DNA of 64,000 nucleotides from Streptomyces subrutilus (GTDB lineage: Bacteria > Actinomycetota > Actinomycetes > Streptomycetales > Streptomycetaceae): positions 1,240,001 to 1,304,000 of the forward strand of contig NZ_CP023701.1 of NCBI RefSeq assembly GCF_008704535.1, written 5' to 3'. Below are positions 47,767 to 57,817 of the stretch, piece after piece (position 1 is the first letter of the stretch; each line of letters begins with the position of its first letter). A program made the translations under genes and the position numbers. Below the pieces are notes generated by a model, which was not told the DNA's origin, did no database searches, and saw only the letters and a program-made list of their open reading frames with translations.

Positions 47767-49242
47767 CTACCAGTTGGCGGGGGCGTAGTCCTTCAGGAAG
47801 ACGCCGAACAGGTCCTCGCCCTCCTCGCCGCGCACGATCGGGTCGTAGACCCGCGCCGCGCCGTCGACCAGGTCGAGCGGGGCGTGGAAGCCCTCCTCGG
47901 CCAGCCGCATCTTGTCGGGGTGCGGGCGCTCGTCCGTGATCCAGCCGGTGTCCACGGCCGTCATCAGGATCCGGTCCGTCTGGAACATCTCCTGGGCGCT
48001 GGTGCGCGTGAGCATGTTCAGCGCGGCCTTGGCCATGTTGGTGTGCGGGTGGCCCGCGCCCTTGTAGCCGCGGCTGAAGACGCCTTCCATGGCGGAGACG
48101 TTGACCACGTACCGGCGGCCGGCCTCGGCCGCCGCCATCGCCGGGCGGAGCCTGCTGATCAGGATGAACGGCGCCGTGGAGTTGCACAGCTGCACTTCGA
48201 GGAGCTCGATCGGGTCCACCTCGGACACGGTCTGGATCCAACTGTTGGTGTCGTGCAGGTCGGGGACCAGGCCGCCGGCGTCGATCGCGGTGCCGGCCGC
48301 GATCCGCTCCAGCGAGGCCGAGCCGGAGACCAGGGCGAGCTCGGTGATGTCCTGGGCGCTGAGCTTCTCGCCCTTGCCGGTGGGCAGGGCCGCGACCCGG
48401 TCGACGGTGCCGCTGCCGAAGGTGCCGATGACCTCGGAGGCGGGCAGCTCACCGGCCGGGAGCGGGGCGTTCTCGGCGGCGACGAGCTCGCTGTAGGCGC
48501 CCGGGGAGCGGCGCACCGTCTGCGCGGCGTTGTTGATGAGGATGTCGAGCGGGCCCTCGGCGGCCACCGAGTCGGCGAGCGCGACGACCTGGGCCGGGTC
48601 GCGCAGGTCGATGCCGACGATCTTCAGTCGGTGCAGCCACTCGGAGCTGTCGGGCATGGCCTTGAAGCGGCGGATCGCGTCGCTCGGGAAGCGGGTGGTG
48701 AGGGTGGTGTGCGCGCCGTCGCGCAGCAGCCGCAGCGCGATGTACATGCCGATCTTGGCGCGGCCGCCGGTGAGCAGGGCGCGGCGCCCGGTCAGGTCCG
48801 TCCGGGCGTCGCGGCGCGCGCGGTTGAAGGCGGCGCAGTCCTGGCAGAGCTGGTGGTAGAACGCGTCGACCTCGACGTAGCGGGTCTTGCAGATGTAGCA
48901 GGAGCGCGGGCGCTGCAGGATGCCGGCGATCGGGCCCTTGGTGGCGGCCGTGAGGGCGTTGCCCTGGGTCTCGTCGTCGATGCGCTCGGCGGAACCGGTC
49001 GCGGTGGCCTCGGTCACGGCCTTGTCGTTGGCGGTCTTGGCGGCGCGCCGCTCCTGGCGGCGGCGCTGCTTGACCGTGCGGTAGAGGCCGGCGGTGGCGC
49101 GGCGCACGGTGACGGCGTCCGGGTGGTCGACGTCCAGCTTGTCCAGCTCGTCGAGCACGGCCAGGCAGAGGGCCAGCCGCTCGGGGTCGATCCCCGGTCC
49201 GTACGCGTGCCCCTGGTCCAGGCTGTCTTCGGTCACCGTCAT
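47767..49242 (-). CDS. SDR-fold oxidoreductase with N-terminal zinc-ribbon-like module
   Basis: The 491-aa protein starts at ATG 49242. A helical N-terminus (1-100) is followed by a Cys4 motif SCYICKTRYVEVDAFYHQLC (Cys115, 118, 133) with Cys136, and then a classical SDR fold from about 150: LLTGGRAKIGMYIALRLL and LDILINNAAQT. The SDR active-site region VNVSAMEGVFSRGYKGAGHP continues to HTNMAKAAL, where Thr stands at the usual catalytic Tyr position of YxxxK. It may be a divergent dehydrogenase or a non-catalytic NAD(P) sensor. Confidence 0.8.
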   Translation of the reverse strand: MTVTEDSLDQGHAYGPGIDPERLALCLAVLDELDKLDVDHPDAVTVRRATAGLYRTVKQRRRQERRAAKTANDKAVTEATATGSAERIDDETQGNALTAATKGPIAGILQRPRSCYICKTRYVEVDAFYHQLCQDCAAFNRARRDARTDLTGRRALLTGGRAKIGMYIALRLLRDGAHTTLTTRFPSDAIRRFKAMPDSSEWLHRLKIVGIDLRDPAQVVALADSVAAEGPLDILINNAAQTVRRSPGAYSELVAAENAPLPAGELPASEVIGTFGSGTVDRVAALPTGKGEKLSAQDITELALVSGSASLERIAAGTAIDAGGLVPDLHDTNSWIQTVSEVDPIELLEVQLCNSTAPFILISRLRPAMAAAEAGRRYVVNVSAMEGVFSRGYKGAGHPHTNMAKAALNMLTRTSAQEMFQTDRILMTAVDTGWITDERPHPDKMRLAEEGFHAPLDLVDGAARVYDPIVRGEEGEDLFGVFLKDYAPANW

Positions 49243-49410
49243 GGCCGCTGCCGTTCCTTGCTCACTCGTCCGCATCCGCCTGCTGCGGAAGTCCCCAAAA
49301 CGGAAACTGTACGGAGGCCACGCGCCGGGCACCAAACCCGATCTACGGCGCCTCACGCACCGCGACGGCGCCACTACCCGGCGGAGCGTCCGCGCCGACC
49401 GCACGTACTC

Positions 49411-49432
49411 CCGTACTACGCCCGGAGTACGG
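49411..49432. promoter_or_regulatory. Inverted repeat in divergent promoter region
   Basis: CCGTACT-N8-AGTACGG has perfect 7-bp arms and lies between the divergent SDR and DMT genes. It may be an operator for either; no regulator gene is adjacent. Confidence 0.35.
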
Positions 49433-49489
49433 ACCGTGACCGCCCGTGGGCCGAGGAATAGGGGGTACGGGTCGGGCATTGTGGAGTTC

Positions 49490-51712
<2,223 letters not shown>

Positions 51713-51717
51713 CTAAC

Positions 51718-51736
51718 GTCACGACACGCGCGTGAC
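51718..51736. promoter_or_regulatory. Inverted repeat upstream of rpfD
   Basis: GTCACG-N7-CGTGAC lies 30 bp before the rpfD start region and about 125 bp before gnd. It could bind a regulator of either gene. The 150-170-bp intergenic region is too short for the ydaO/c-di-AMP riboswitch known from some rpf genes. Confidence 0.35.
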
Positions 51737-51859
51737 AAGGGGCGCAACGGGGGGCGCGCGCAAGGGAATTGACCGCGACTCGACCGTCAGGAGATCTGTG
51801 GGCATCTGTGCCGATGTAGCGTCGGCACTCCCCGCACATCGAAGCACGCAGGAGCACTC

Positions 51860-53308
51860 ATGAGCACCAGCACAGCCCAGATCGGCGTGACCGGCCTCGC
51901 GGTCATGGGCAGCAACCTCGCCCGCAATTTCGCGCGCAACGGCTTCGCCGTCGCCGTCCACAACCGCACCGCCTCGAAGACCGAGGCCCTGGTGTCGGAA
52001 TTCGGCCACGAGGGCACCTTCGTGGCGGCCGCCTCCGCGAAGGAGTTCGTCGACGCGCTGGAGCGTCCCCGCCGCCTCGTGATCATGGTGAAGGCGGGTG
52101 ATCCCACCGACGCCGTCATCCGCGAGTTCGCCCCGCTCCTGGAGGAGGGGGACGTGATCATCGACGGCGGGAACGCGCACTTCGAGGACACCCGGCGCCG
52201 CGAGCGGGAGCTGCGCGAGCAGGGCATCCACTTCGTGGGCGTGGGCATCTCGGGCGGCGAGGAGGGCGCCCTGCTCGGGCCGAGCATCATGCCGGGCGGC
52301 TCGAAGGAGTCGTACGAGTCCCTCGGACCGCTGCTGGAGAAGATCGCCGCGAAGGCGGCCGACGGCACGCCGTGCACCTCGCACGTGGGTCCCGACGGCG
52401 CCGGGCACTTCGTGAAGATGGTGCACAACGGCATCGAGTACGCCGACATGCAGCTGATCGCCGAGGCCTACCACCTGCTGCGCGCGGTCGCCGGCTACTC
52501 CCCCGCCCAGATCGCGGACACCTTCCGCACCTGGAACCGGGGTCGGCTGGACTCGTACCTGATCGAGATCACGGCCGAGGTCCTCGCCCACACGGACGCG
52601 GCCACCGGCCGGCCGTTCGTCGACGTCGTGGCCGACGCCGCCGAGCAGAAGGGCACCGGCCGCTGGACCGTACAGATCGCGCTGGACCTCGGGGTGCCGG
52701 TGTCGGGGATCGCCGAGGCGGTCTTCGCCCGCTCGGTCTCGGGCCACGCCGACCTGCGGGAAGCCGCGCGCGGCCTCGGCGGGCCGGAGCCGACGGCCCT
52801 CGCCCCCGCGGAGGCGGAGGCGTTCGCCGCACGGGTCGAGGAGGCGCTGTACGCGTCGAAGATCGTCGCCTACACGCAGGGCTTCCACCAGATCCGGGCC
52901 GGCAGCCAGGAGTACGGCTGGGACGTGGACCTGGGGGCCATGGCCTCGCTGTGGCGCGGCGGCTGCATCATCCGGGCCGCGTTCCTCGACCGCATCCTGG
53001 CCGCCTACGACGCCGAGCCCGGCCTGGTGAGCCTGCTGGCGGACGCGGACTTCGCGGCGGAGATCGGCGCGGCCCAGGACGGGTGGCGGTCCGTGATCGC
53101 GACCGCGGTGACCCAGGGCGTTCCGGTGCCGGCGTTCTCGGCCTCGCTGGCCTACTACGACGCGCTGCGCGCGGAGCGGCTGCCGGCGGCGCTGACCCAG
53201 GGCCAGCGGGACTTCTTCGGGGCGCACACCTATCGGCGCACGGACCGCGAGGGCTCGTTCCACACCCTCTGGAGCGGCGACCGCTCGGAGGTCCGCACGG
53301 ACGGCTGA
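51860..53308 (+). CDS. gndA: 6-phosphogluconate dehydrogenase, NADP-dependent, decarboxylating
   Basis: The 482-aa enzyme of the oxidative pentose phosphate pathway converts 6-phosphogluconate to ribulose-5-phosphate with NADPH formation. IGVTGLAVMGSNLARNFARN is the nucleotide loop with HNRT for NADP preference; IMPGGSKESYE, KMVHNGIEYADMQLIAEAYH and QKGTGRWTVQIALDLGVPVS are the catalytic and substrate motifs. Length is that of the long homodimeric form. GCAGGAG precedes ATG 51860. Confidence 0.95.
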   Translation: MSTSTAQIGVTGLAVMGSNLARNFARNGFAVAVHNRTASKTEALVSEFGHEGTFVAAASAKEFVDALERPRRLVIMVKAGDPTDAVIREFAPLLEEGDVIIDGGNAHFEDTRRRERELREQGIHFVGVGISGGEEGALLGPSIMPGGSKESYESLGPLLEKIAAKAADGTPCTSHVGPDGAGHFVKMVHNGIEYADMQLIAEAYHLLRAVAGYSPAQIADTFRTWNRGRLDSYLIEITAEVLAHTDAATGRPFVDVVADAAEQKGTGRWTVQIALDLGVPVSGIAEAVFARSVSGHADLREAARGLGGPEPTALAPAEAEAFAARVEEALYASKIVAYTQGFHQIRAGSQEYGWDVDLGAMASLWRGGCIIRAAFLDRILAAYDAEPGLVSLLADADFAAEIGAAQDGWRSVIATAVTQGVPVPAFSASLAYYDALRAERLPAALTQGQRDFFGAHTYRRTDREGSFHTLWSGDRSEVRTDG

Positions 53309-53354
53309 TCCGCTCGCCGGCCGGGGCCCCGCCCCGCACGGGCCGGGGCCCCGG

Positions 53355-53390
53355 CCGCTGGGGGCGGGCCCGCGGGCCCGCCCCCAGCGG
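53355..53390. terminator. Perfect 36-bp hairpin terminator after gndA
   Basis: Two 18-base halves starting CCGCTGGGGGCGGGCCCG are exactly complementary. The 3' end abuts the stop codon of the leftward proline-rich gene, so it can stop transcription from both sides. Confidence 0.8.
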
Positions 53391-53657
53391 TCAGCCGAGC
53401 GGTCCGGGCTGCGGGATCGGCGCGGGTCCCGGCGGCGGCGGGACCGGGTCCGGCTCGGGGACCGGCGCGGGGACGGGCGGCGGTCCGGGGACGGGCGCGG
53501 GTCCGGGGGCCGGGGGCCCCGGGACGGGCGGCGCGGGCTGCGGGGTCGGCTCCGGGTCCGGGAACGGGCCGGGACCCGGCGTCGGGTCGGGTCCGGGGAC
53601 CGGCGGCCGGGGGTCGGCGGGTACGGGCGGCTGGGTCAGTTCGGGTTCTCGCACCAT
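53391..53657 (-). CDS. Small proline-rich protein
   Basis: An 88-aa frame starting at ATG 53657 (MVREPELTQPPVP) behind GGAAGG. About half of the residues are Pro, in PxP and PGP repeats. It has no signal peptide and no domain. It is downstream of panD on the same strand, with a 163-bp gap. Low complexity makes coding status uncertain. Confidence 0.45.
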   Translation of the reverse strand: MVREPELTQPPVPADPRPPVPGPDPTPGPGPFPDPEPTPQPAPPVPGPPAPGPAPVPGPPPVPAPVPEPDPVPPPPGPAPIPQPGPLG

Positions 53658-53820
53658 GCGTCCCACCTTCCCCCGATGCCACCGGGTACGCGCTCCGGCC
53701 GCAACACGGTCCCGCAGGGCGTCGGAGACCGGGACGTGGACGGCGGAGGTGTGCGGCAGCGTCGGGCGGGAGCCGTCCGCCGGCCGCTCCCCCACCGCCC
53801 CGCCCACGCTCCCCGGCCCC

Positions 53821-54240
53821 TCAGACGGCCACGGCGTGGGGGCTGCGCCGCTGGTCCGTGCCCGGGACCGGGGCGGACGGGTCGGCGCCCAGTTCGACGA
53901 TCCGGTTGGCGCCGTCGACGTGCACGACGCGCGGCCGGAAGGTCCGCGCCTCCGCGTCGTCGACGGCGGCGTAGCTGATGAGGATGACCAGGTCGCCGGG
54001 GTGCACGAGGTGCGCCGCGGCCCCGTTGATCCCGATGACGCCGGAGCCGCGTTCGCCCTCGATGACGTAGGTCTCCAGCCGGGCGCCGTTGGTGATGTCG
54101 ACGATGTGGACGAGTTCCCCGGGGAGGAGGTCCGCGGCGTCGAGCAGGTCGGCGTCGACGGTCACCGAGCCCACGTAGTGCAGGTCGGCCTGGGTGACCG
54201 TGGCCCGGTGGATCTTCGACTTGAACAGGGTGCGCATCAT
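53821..54240 (-). CDS. panD: Aspartate 1-decarboxylase PanD
   Basis: PanD makes beta-alanine from aspartate with a pyruvoyl cofactor. The 139-aa precursor shows [20 protein letters not shown] then YVGS, where self-cleavage between Gly24 and Ser25 creates the pyruvoyl group. Further family signs are [40 protein letters not shown] and [11 protein letters not shown]. It is the last gene of the leftward carrier-protein operon, 64 bp after the phosphopantetheinyl transferase. Here it may supply beta-alanine as building block or for pantetheine. Confidence 0.93.
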   Translation of the reverse strand: MMRTLFKSKIHRATVTQADLHYVGSVTVDADLLDAADLLPGELVHIVDITNGARLETYVIEGERGSGVIGINGAAAHLVHPGDLVILISYAAVDDAEARTFRPRVVHVDGANRIVELGADPSAPVPGTDQRRSPHAVAV

Positions 54241-54304
54241 GGAGTAACTCCCGTTTTGTCTGCTCCCTGCCTGCTTATTGCAGGTCAAGGGCGGTCTCCA
54301 CAGA

Positions 54305-55027
54305 TTACAACCCCACCCGGTCCCGATCGGCTGGACCGGCCCTTTCCGGACCCGCAGCGACGCGTTTGCGACCCTCCGGCGGAGCGGCGGCCGGTGACGG
54401 TTCGCGGGTGACGCGGAACACCGCGGCGGGGGCGGCGCTGGCGACCGCCACCACGCCCGCCCGCCCGCGGTCCGTCCACTCCAGCAGCGCCAGGTCGTCC
54501 CGGCCCGCCTTCAGCAGGGCTTCCCGGCGGACCCACAGCCGCAGCAGCGCCGCGTCCGGGTCCGGGCCGGCGGCGGCCTCCCGCAGGTCGGCTTCGGGCA
54601 GCAGCCGGGCCAAGGCGCCCCGCGGGCCGGGCCGGCGCGTGGCGGGCTCGACGTCCACCCCGACCGGGCCGGGGCCGGCGGCGGCCGCGACGAGGCCGTC
54701 GGCATGGCTCAGGCTGATGCCCGTCTCCGGGCTGCCTGGCAGGTAGGGGCGGCCGTGGCCGGACCGCCCGCACTCCGGGCAGAGCTGCGCCGGGGCCGAT
54801 GCGGCCGGGGTGCGGCCGGTGAACCGGGCGACGCACAGCCGCAGCAGCAGCCGGGCCGCCAGCACGTCGTCGCGGCGGGCCGGCACGCGGATCGCCGCCA
54901 GCCGCCGCCGCTCCCAGGGCGCGAGCAGGCCCTCGTGCAGCTCCGGGTGGGCCAGCACCTCGCCGGTGGTCGCCACCACGGCCAGGGCCCCGCGGCCTCC
55001 CGGAGCCGGTCCGGGGTCGGCTGTCAC
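54305..55027 (-). CDS. Sfp-type 4'-phosphopantetheinyl transferase
   Basis: The 240-aa enzyme transfers phosphopantetheine from CoA to carrier-protein serines. The middle has [20 protein letters not shown], then [12 protein letters not shown] (metal Asp/Glu) and [14 protein letters not shown], the WxxxEAxxK-type motif. [14 protein letters not shown] near residue 83 is a Cys pair common in actinobacterial members. GTG 55027 is 10 bp from the carrier-protein stop, so its likely target is that carrier. Confidence 0.85.
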   Translation of the reverse strand: MTADPGPAPGGRGALAVVATTGEVLAHPELHEGLLAPWERRRLAAIRVPARRDDVLAARLLLRLCVARFTGRTPAASAPAQLCPECGRSGHGRPYLPGSPETGISLSHADGLVAAAAGPGPVGVDVEPATRRPGPRGALARLLPEADLREAAAGPDPDAALLRLWVRREALLKAGRDDLALLEWTDRGRAGVVAVASAAPAAVFRVTREPSPAAAPPEGRKRVAAGPERAGPADRDRVGL

Positions 55028-55037
55028 GGACGCCGGC

Positions 55038-55292
55038 TCAGGCCTGGGCCGCGTGGGACGCCAGGCCGGAGCCGCTCAGGAAGCGCTGCCGCACGCGGTC
55101 GAGGGTGCGGAAGTCGTCGATGGTGACCTCCTGGAGGTCGATGGTGGTGCCGGAGATCTCCTCCAGCAGGTCCACGAACTCCAGGAAGTCCATGGAGTCG
55201 ATGAGACGGGCCTCGATGAGGTCCTCGTCGGGCTCGATCGAGCCCTGGAGGCCGGGGTTCTTCTCGTGGAGCCAGGCGGATACGGGGTCCAT
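55038..55292 (-). CDS. Free-standing acyl/aminoacyl carrier protein
   Basis: An 84-aa phosphopantetheine-binding protein with ATG 55292 behind AAGGAG. Attachment Ser33 is in ARLIDSMDFLEFVDLLEE; the surrounding helix-2 acidic pattern is typical of ACPs that interact with discrete enzymes. It lies between the synthetase-like ligase and the phosphopantetheinyl transferase, the arrangement of amino acid:carrier-protein loading systems, so the load is probably an amino acid. Confidence 0.88.
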   Translation of the reverse strand: MDPVSAWLHEKNPGLQGSIEPDEDLIEARLIDSMDFLEFVDLLEEISGTTIDLQEVTIDDFRTLDRVRQRFLSGSGLASHAAQA

Positions 55293-55366
55293 GGGGGGGG
55301 TGCTCCTTGTTCGTACCGGGTGGTGGGGCCCCGAGGGGCCGGGGTGCGGCGGGCGGCGGGGCGGGC

Positions 55367-56224
55367 TCAGGCCCGCGCGTCGCGCAGGACGTCGAGCGCC
55401 CGCTCGGGCGTGCCGTGGGCGAGGATCATCGCGTGGACCCAGCGTTCGAGGCCGAAGGCGACGCAGGCGCTGTACACGGGGCCGTGCGAGCCCGCGCGGA
55501 TGTCCAGGCGCTCGCCGAAGAAGTTGCGGTGCCGGTTCACGGAGGCGATGGCGGTGCCGTCGGGGGCGTTGAACTCGTGCTTGACCGGATCCAGTGCCAT
55601 CAACCGCGCCCGGGAGCCGCCCTTGTCGTAGAAGGGGTCGTCGGCCACGGCCCGGGTCAGGGTCAGGCCCAGCCGGCCGGCCAGTTCCTGGACGAACGAG
55701 GCGCCGCCGTCGAGGTGCTCGACCGAGCCCTCCCGGGTGCCGAGGTAGAGCACCTCGCGCATGTGGAAGCCCCAGAGGCGGCGCAGCCCGTCGTAGTGGG
55801 TCTCGTTGCGGAAGCAGCGGCCGGTCGCGGACAGGCGCAGTCCGTCCTCGCCGACGTCCCGGCCCTCCAGGGACATGAGCAGTCCGTAGCAGGTCGCGGA
55901 CGGCAGCAGGTGGCCGGTGGGCCGCAGGGACAGCTCTCCGGGCGCCTCGCCGGCCGCCAGGCCGTCGAACGCCTCCGGGGCGAACCGCCCGGCCGAGACG
56001 CCGAGGTGGGGGAAGTTGCGGAAGTAGTCCAGCCGCGCCAGCGTGTCCGCGGCCAGCAGCGGGGGGCCCATCACCTCGGGGGCGCCCAGCCGTGCGGCCA
56101 GACCGGTGAGCAGTCCGTCCAGGCCGTGCAGCAGGGCGGTGTGGACCGGGTCCAGCGTGATCAGGCCCGGACCGGGGTTCTTCAGACCGCCGTCCGGCAG
56201 GGCGGTCGTGCCGGGTGTGCTCAT
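55367..56224 (-). CDS. Aminoacyl-tRNA-synthetase-like amino acid:carrier-protein ligase
   Basis: The 285-aa class-II synthetase catalytic core has no tRNA-binding domain. ATG 56224 follows GAGGAAG. ELSLRPTGHLLPSATCYGLL, the motif-2 loop GRCFRNETHYDGLRRLWGFH with MREVLYLGT, and motif 3 ACVAFGLERWVHAMI are visible. Cys112, Glu157 and Cys254 fit the Cys-Glu-Cys zinc triad of atypical methanogen SerRS and of the Bradyrhizobium aa:CP ligases, where zinc binds the substrate amine. It should adenylate a small amino acid and load the neighbouring carrier. Confidence 0.82.
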   Translation of the reverse strand: MSTPGTTALPDGGLKNPGPGLITLDPVHTALLHGLDGLLTGLAARLGAPEVMGPPLLAADTLARLDYFRNFPHLGVSAGRFAPEAFDGLAAGEAPGELSLRPTGHLLPSATCYGLLMSLEGRDVGEDGLRLSATGRCFRNETHYDGLRRLWGFHMREVLYLGTREGSVEHLDGGASFVQELAGRLGLTLTRAVADDPFYDKGGSRARLMALDPVKHEFNAPDGTAIASVNRHRNFFGERLDIRAGSHGPVYSACVAFGLERWVHAMILAHGTPERALDVLRDARA

Positions 56225-56405
56225 GGAATCCGCTTCCTCTGGGCGTGGGTGAACAGTCGTCAAGGGCACGGCGGAATGGGCAGGACGAACCCACTGCGGC
56301 GTGATCGCGACGGTGCGACGGCCGTGAATGCGGCAACGGTCGTCGTCGACGCGGCGGGGGGAAAGCGGCTGACGCGCCGTCATGAACCGGAGCTGCGCTA
56401 CCGGG

Positions 56406-56435
56406 ACACTAAGCCAGTCCCTCCCGTAATGTCTA
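56406..56435 (-). promoter_or_regulatory. Candidate promoter of the leftward operon
   Basis: On the minus strand TAGACA (complement of 56430-56435) and TAGTGT (complement of 56406-56411) are spaced by 18 bp, close to the housekeeping consensus. The start point would be near 56398, giving a leader of about 175 nt before the ligase gene. Confidence 0.5.
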
Positions 56436-56440
56436 GACCA
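56429..56440. promoter_or_regulatory. DasR-like operator, leftward promoter copy
   Basis: ATGTCTAGACCA differs from the recalled DasR core TGGTCTAGACCA at two positions and is followed by AA, as in the second copy. It overlaps the -35 element of the leftward promoter. Confidence 0.42.
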
Positions 56441-56506
56441 AAGCCGACATGTTGATGATCATCGCCGAGTGCCCGCCGCAGGATCGAAACCTGCGTAATG
56501 AGCTTA

Positions 56507-56535
56507 TTGAGACGGCACTTGACACCGGCTATGGT
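56507..56535 (+). promoter_or_regulatory. Candidate promoter of the rightward operon
   Basis: TTGAGA (56507-56512) and TATGGT (56530-56535) are spaced by 17 bp. An overlapping TTGACA at 56519 has no good -10. The start point would be near 56542, about 150 nt before the dioxygenase gene. Confidence 0.5.
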
Positions 56536-56543
56536 CTAAACCA
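56532..56543. promoter_or_regulatory. DasR-like operator, rightward promoter copy
   Basis: TGGTCTAAACCA matches the recalled DasR core at 11 of 12 positions. It overlaps the -10 element and start point of the rightward promoter, a position that would block initiation. Confidence 0.5.
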
Positions 56544-56692
56544 ATCCTGCTGACGACCGCTGTTTTCCGGACCCTGCCGCGGCGCAGCCGACCATCCGCG
56601 CCGTCCGCCCCCGGCCCTGTGCCGGGGGGCGGTTCCGCACGCCCCGCGCCGGGCGCCGGACCGCCGCCGACCCCCGTTCCTGGAGGGACCCC

Positions 56693-57817
56693 ATGACGAC
56701 GTCCGCCGCCGACAGCCGTCCGCCCCGACCCCGACCCCGTCTGCACCGGGCGCCGTCCGACCGCCCGTACTTCAGCACGGACGGCGAGTCCTACCTGGCC
56801 CAGACCACCCTGCGCGAACTGGAGAAGTCGCGTCCGCTGCGGGTGCTGTCCGAGGAGGACTTCGCGCACTGGCAGACCTACGGGTACGTCATCGTCCGCG
56901 AGGCGGTCCCGGCCGCGGTGGCGGGGCAACTGCTCGACTTCACCTGGGAGTTCCAGGGCCTCGACCCGGACCGGCCGGACAGCTGGTACGAGGACCGGCC
57001 GTTCCGCTCCGCGCTGGACCGCCAGCTCCACGTCTACGGCTTCGTGGAGGCGTACCACCACCAGCTGCTCTGGGACAACCGCCAGTCACAGCGGGTCTAC
57101 GACGCCTTCGTCGACGTGTGGGACTGCGAAGAGCTGTGGGTGACCCTGGACCGGCTCAACCTCAACCCGCCCAACGTGAAGAACCGCGACCGGGCCCTCA
57201 TCGACCCCACGGACCGGGGCTTCGACATCGAGCTGCACTGGGACATCGACACCACGCTCGGCGTCCCGCCGCAGCGGGTGCAGGGCATCATCGCGCTCAA
57301 CGACACCCGACCGGAGCTGGGCGGGTTCCAGTGCTGCCCCGAGCTGTTCCGGCGCTTCGAGGAGTGGAAGCCCGGGCAGCCGGCCGACCGGGACCCGCTG
57401 CGGCCCGACGCCGACCGGGCGGCGTTCCCCGTCGTCCGTCCCGAACTGCACCCCGGCGACCTGCTGATCTGGAACGGCCTGCTCGCCCACGGCGTGGCCC
57501 GCAACACCTCGAAGGACGGCGTGCGGGCGGTCCAGTACCTGTCCATGATGCCGGCGCTGGAGGAGCACGAGCGGCTGCGGCGCTCCCGCGTCGACTCCTG
57601 GCGCCACCTGCGCACCCCGCGCTGGAACCGCACCCTGGTCGGCGACCCGGTGCTGCACGAGTCGCAGCGCTACCCCACGGCCTCCCTGAACGGGCTCGGC
57701 GAGCGGCTCCTCGGCCTCGCCTCCTGGACGGACCGGGGCACGGGCACCGCCGCCGGCGGGGACGCGGCAGCGGCCGGCGGCCAGAGCGGAGAGCCCTCGT
57801 GCGCCGTGTCTGCCTGA
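56693..57817 (+). CDS. Phytanoyl-CoA-dioxygenase-family Fe(II)/2-oxoglutarate enzyme
   Basis: The 374-aa protein starts at ATG 56693 behind TGGAGGG. A basic Pro-rich N-terminus precedes the jelly-roll: HWQTYGYVIVREAVPAA is the usual opening; His182 and Asp184 (ELHWDIDTT) with distal His266 (LLAHGVARN) form the facial triad. Such enzymes hydroxylate free or carrier-bound acyl and aminoacyl groups. It opens the rightward operon and overlaps the next gene by 19 bp, so it probably modifies the carrier-loaded amino acid or a later product. Confidence 0.85.
   Translation: MTTSAADSRPPRPRPRLHRAPSDRPYFSTDGESYLAQTTLRELEKSRPLRVLSEEDFAHWQTYGYVIVREAVPAAVAGQLLDFTWEFQGLDPDRPDSWYEDRPFRSALDRQLHVYGFVEAYHHQLLWDNRQSQRVYDAFVDVWDCEELWVTLDRLNLNPPNVKNRDRALIDPTDRGFDIELHWDIDTTLGVPPQRVQGIIALNDTRPELGGFQCCPELFRRFEEWKPGQPADRDPLRPDADRAAFPVVRPELHPGDLLIWNGLLAHGVARNTSKDGVRAVQYLSMMPALEEHERLRRSRVDSWRHLRTPRWNRTLVGDPVLHESQRYPTASLNGLGERLLGLASWTDRGTGTAAGGDAAAAGGQSGEPSCAVSA

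Larger units (their letters stand above)
56225..56692. other. Divergent control region of the putative biosynthetic cluster
   Basis: This 468-bp gap separates the leftward and rightward operons. Positions 56400-56560 are markedly less GC-rich than the rest and hold two candidate promoters, two related operators and the exact palindrome GATGATCATC (56454-56463). No gene was recognised. Confidence 0.7.

Noticed and set aside
53230..53682. Longer overlapping frames in the proline-rich region
   Set aside because: All are low-complexity shadows crossing the gndA terminator; only the frame starting at 53657 has a plausible start.
56441..56531. A tRNA or small RNA gene in the less GC-rich divergent region
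   Set aside because: No cloverleaf or conserved GTTCGAATC-type T-arm was found; the region is better explained as promoters and operators.
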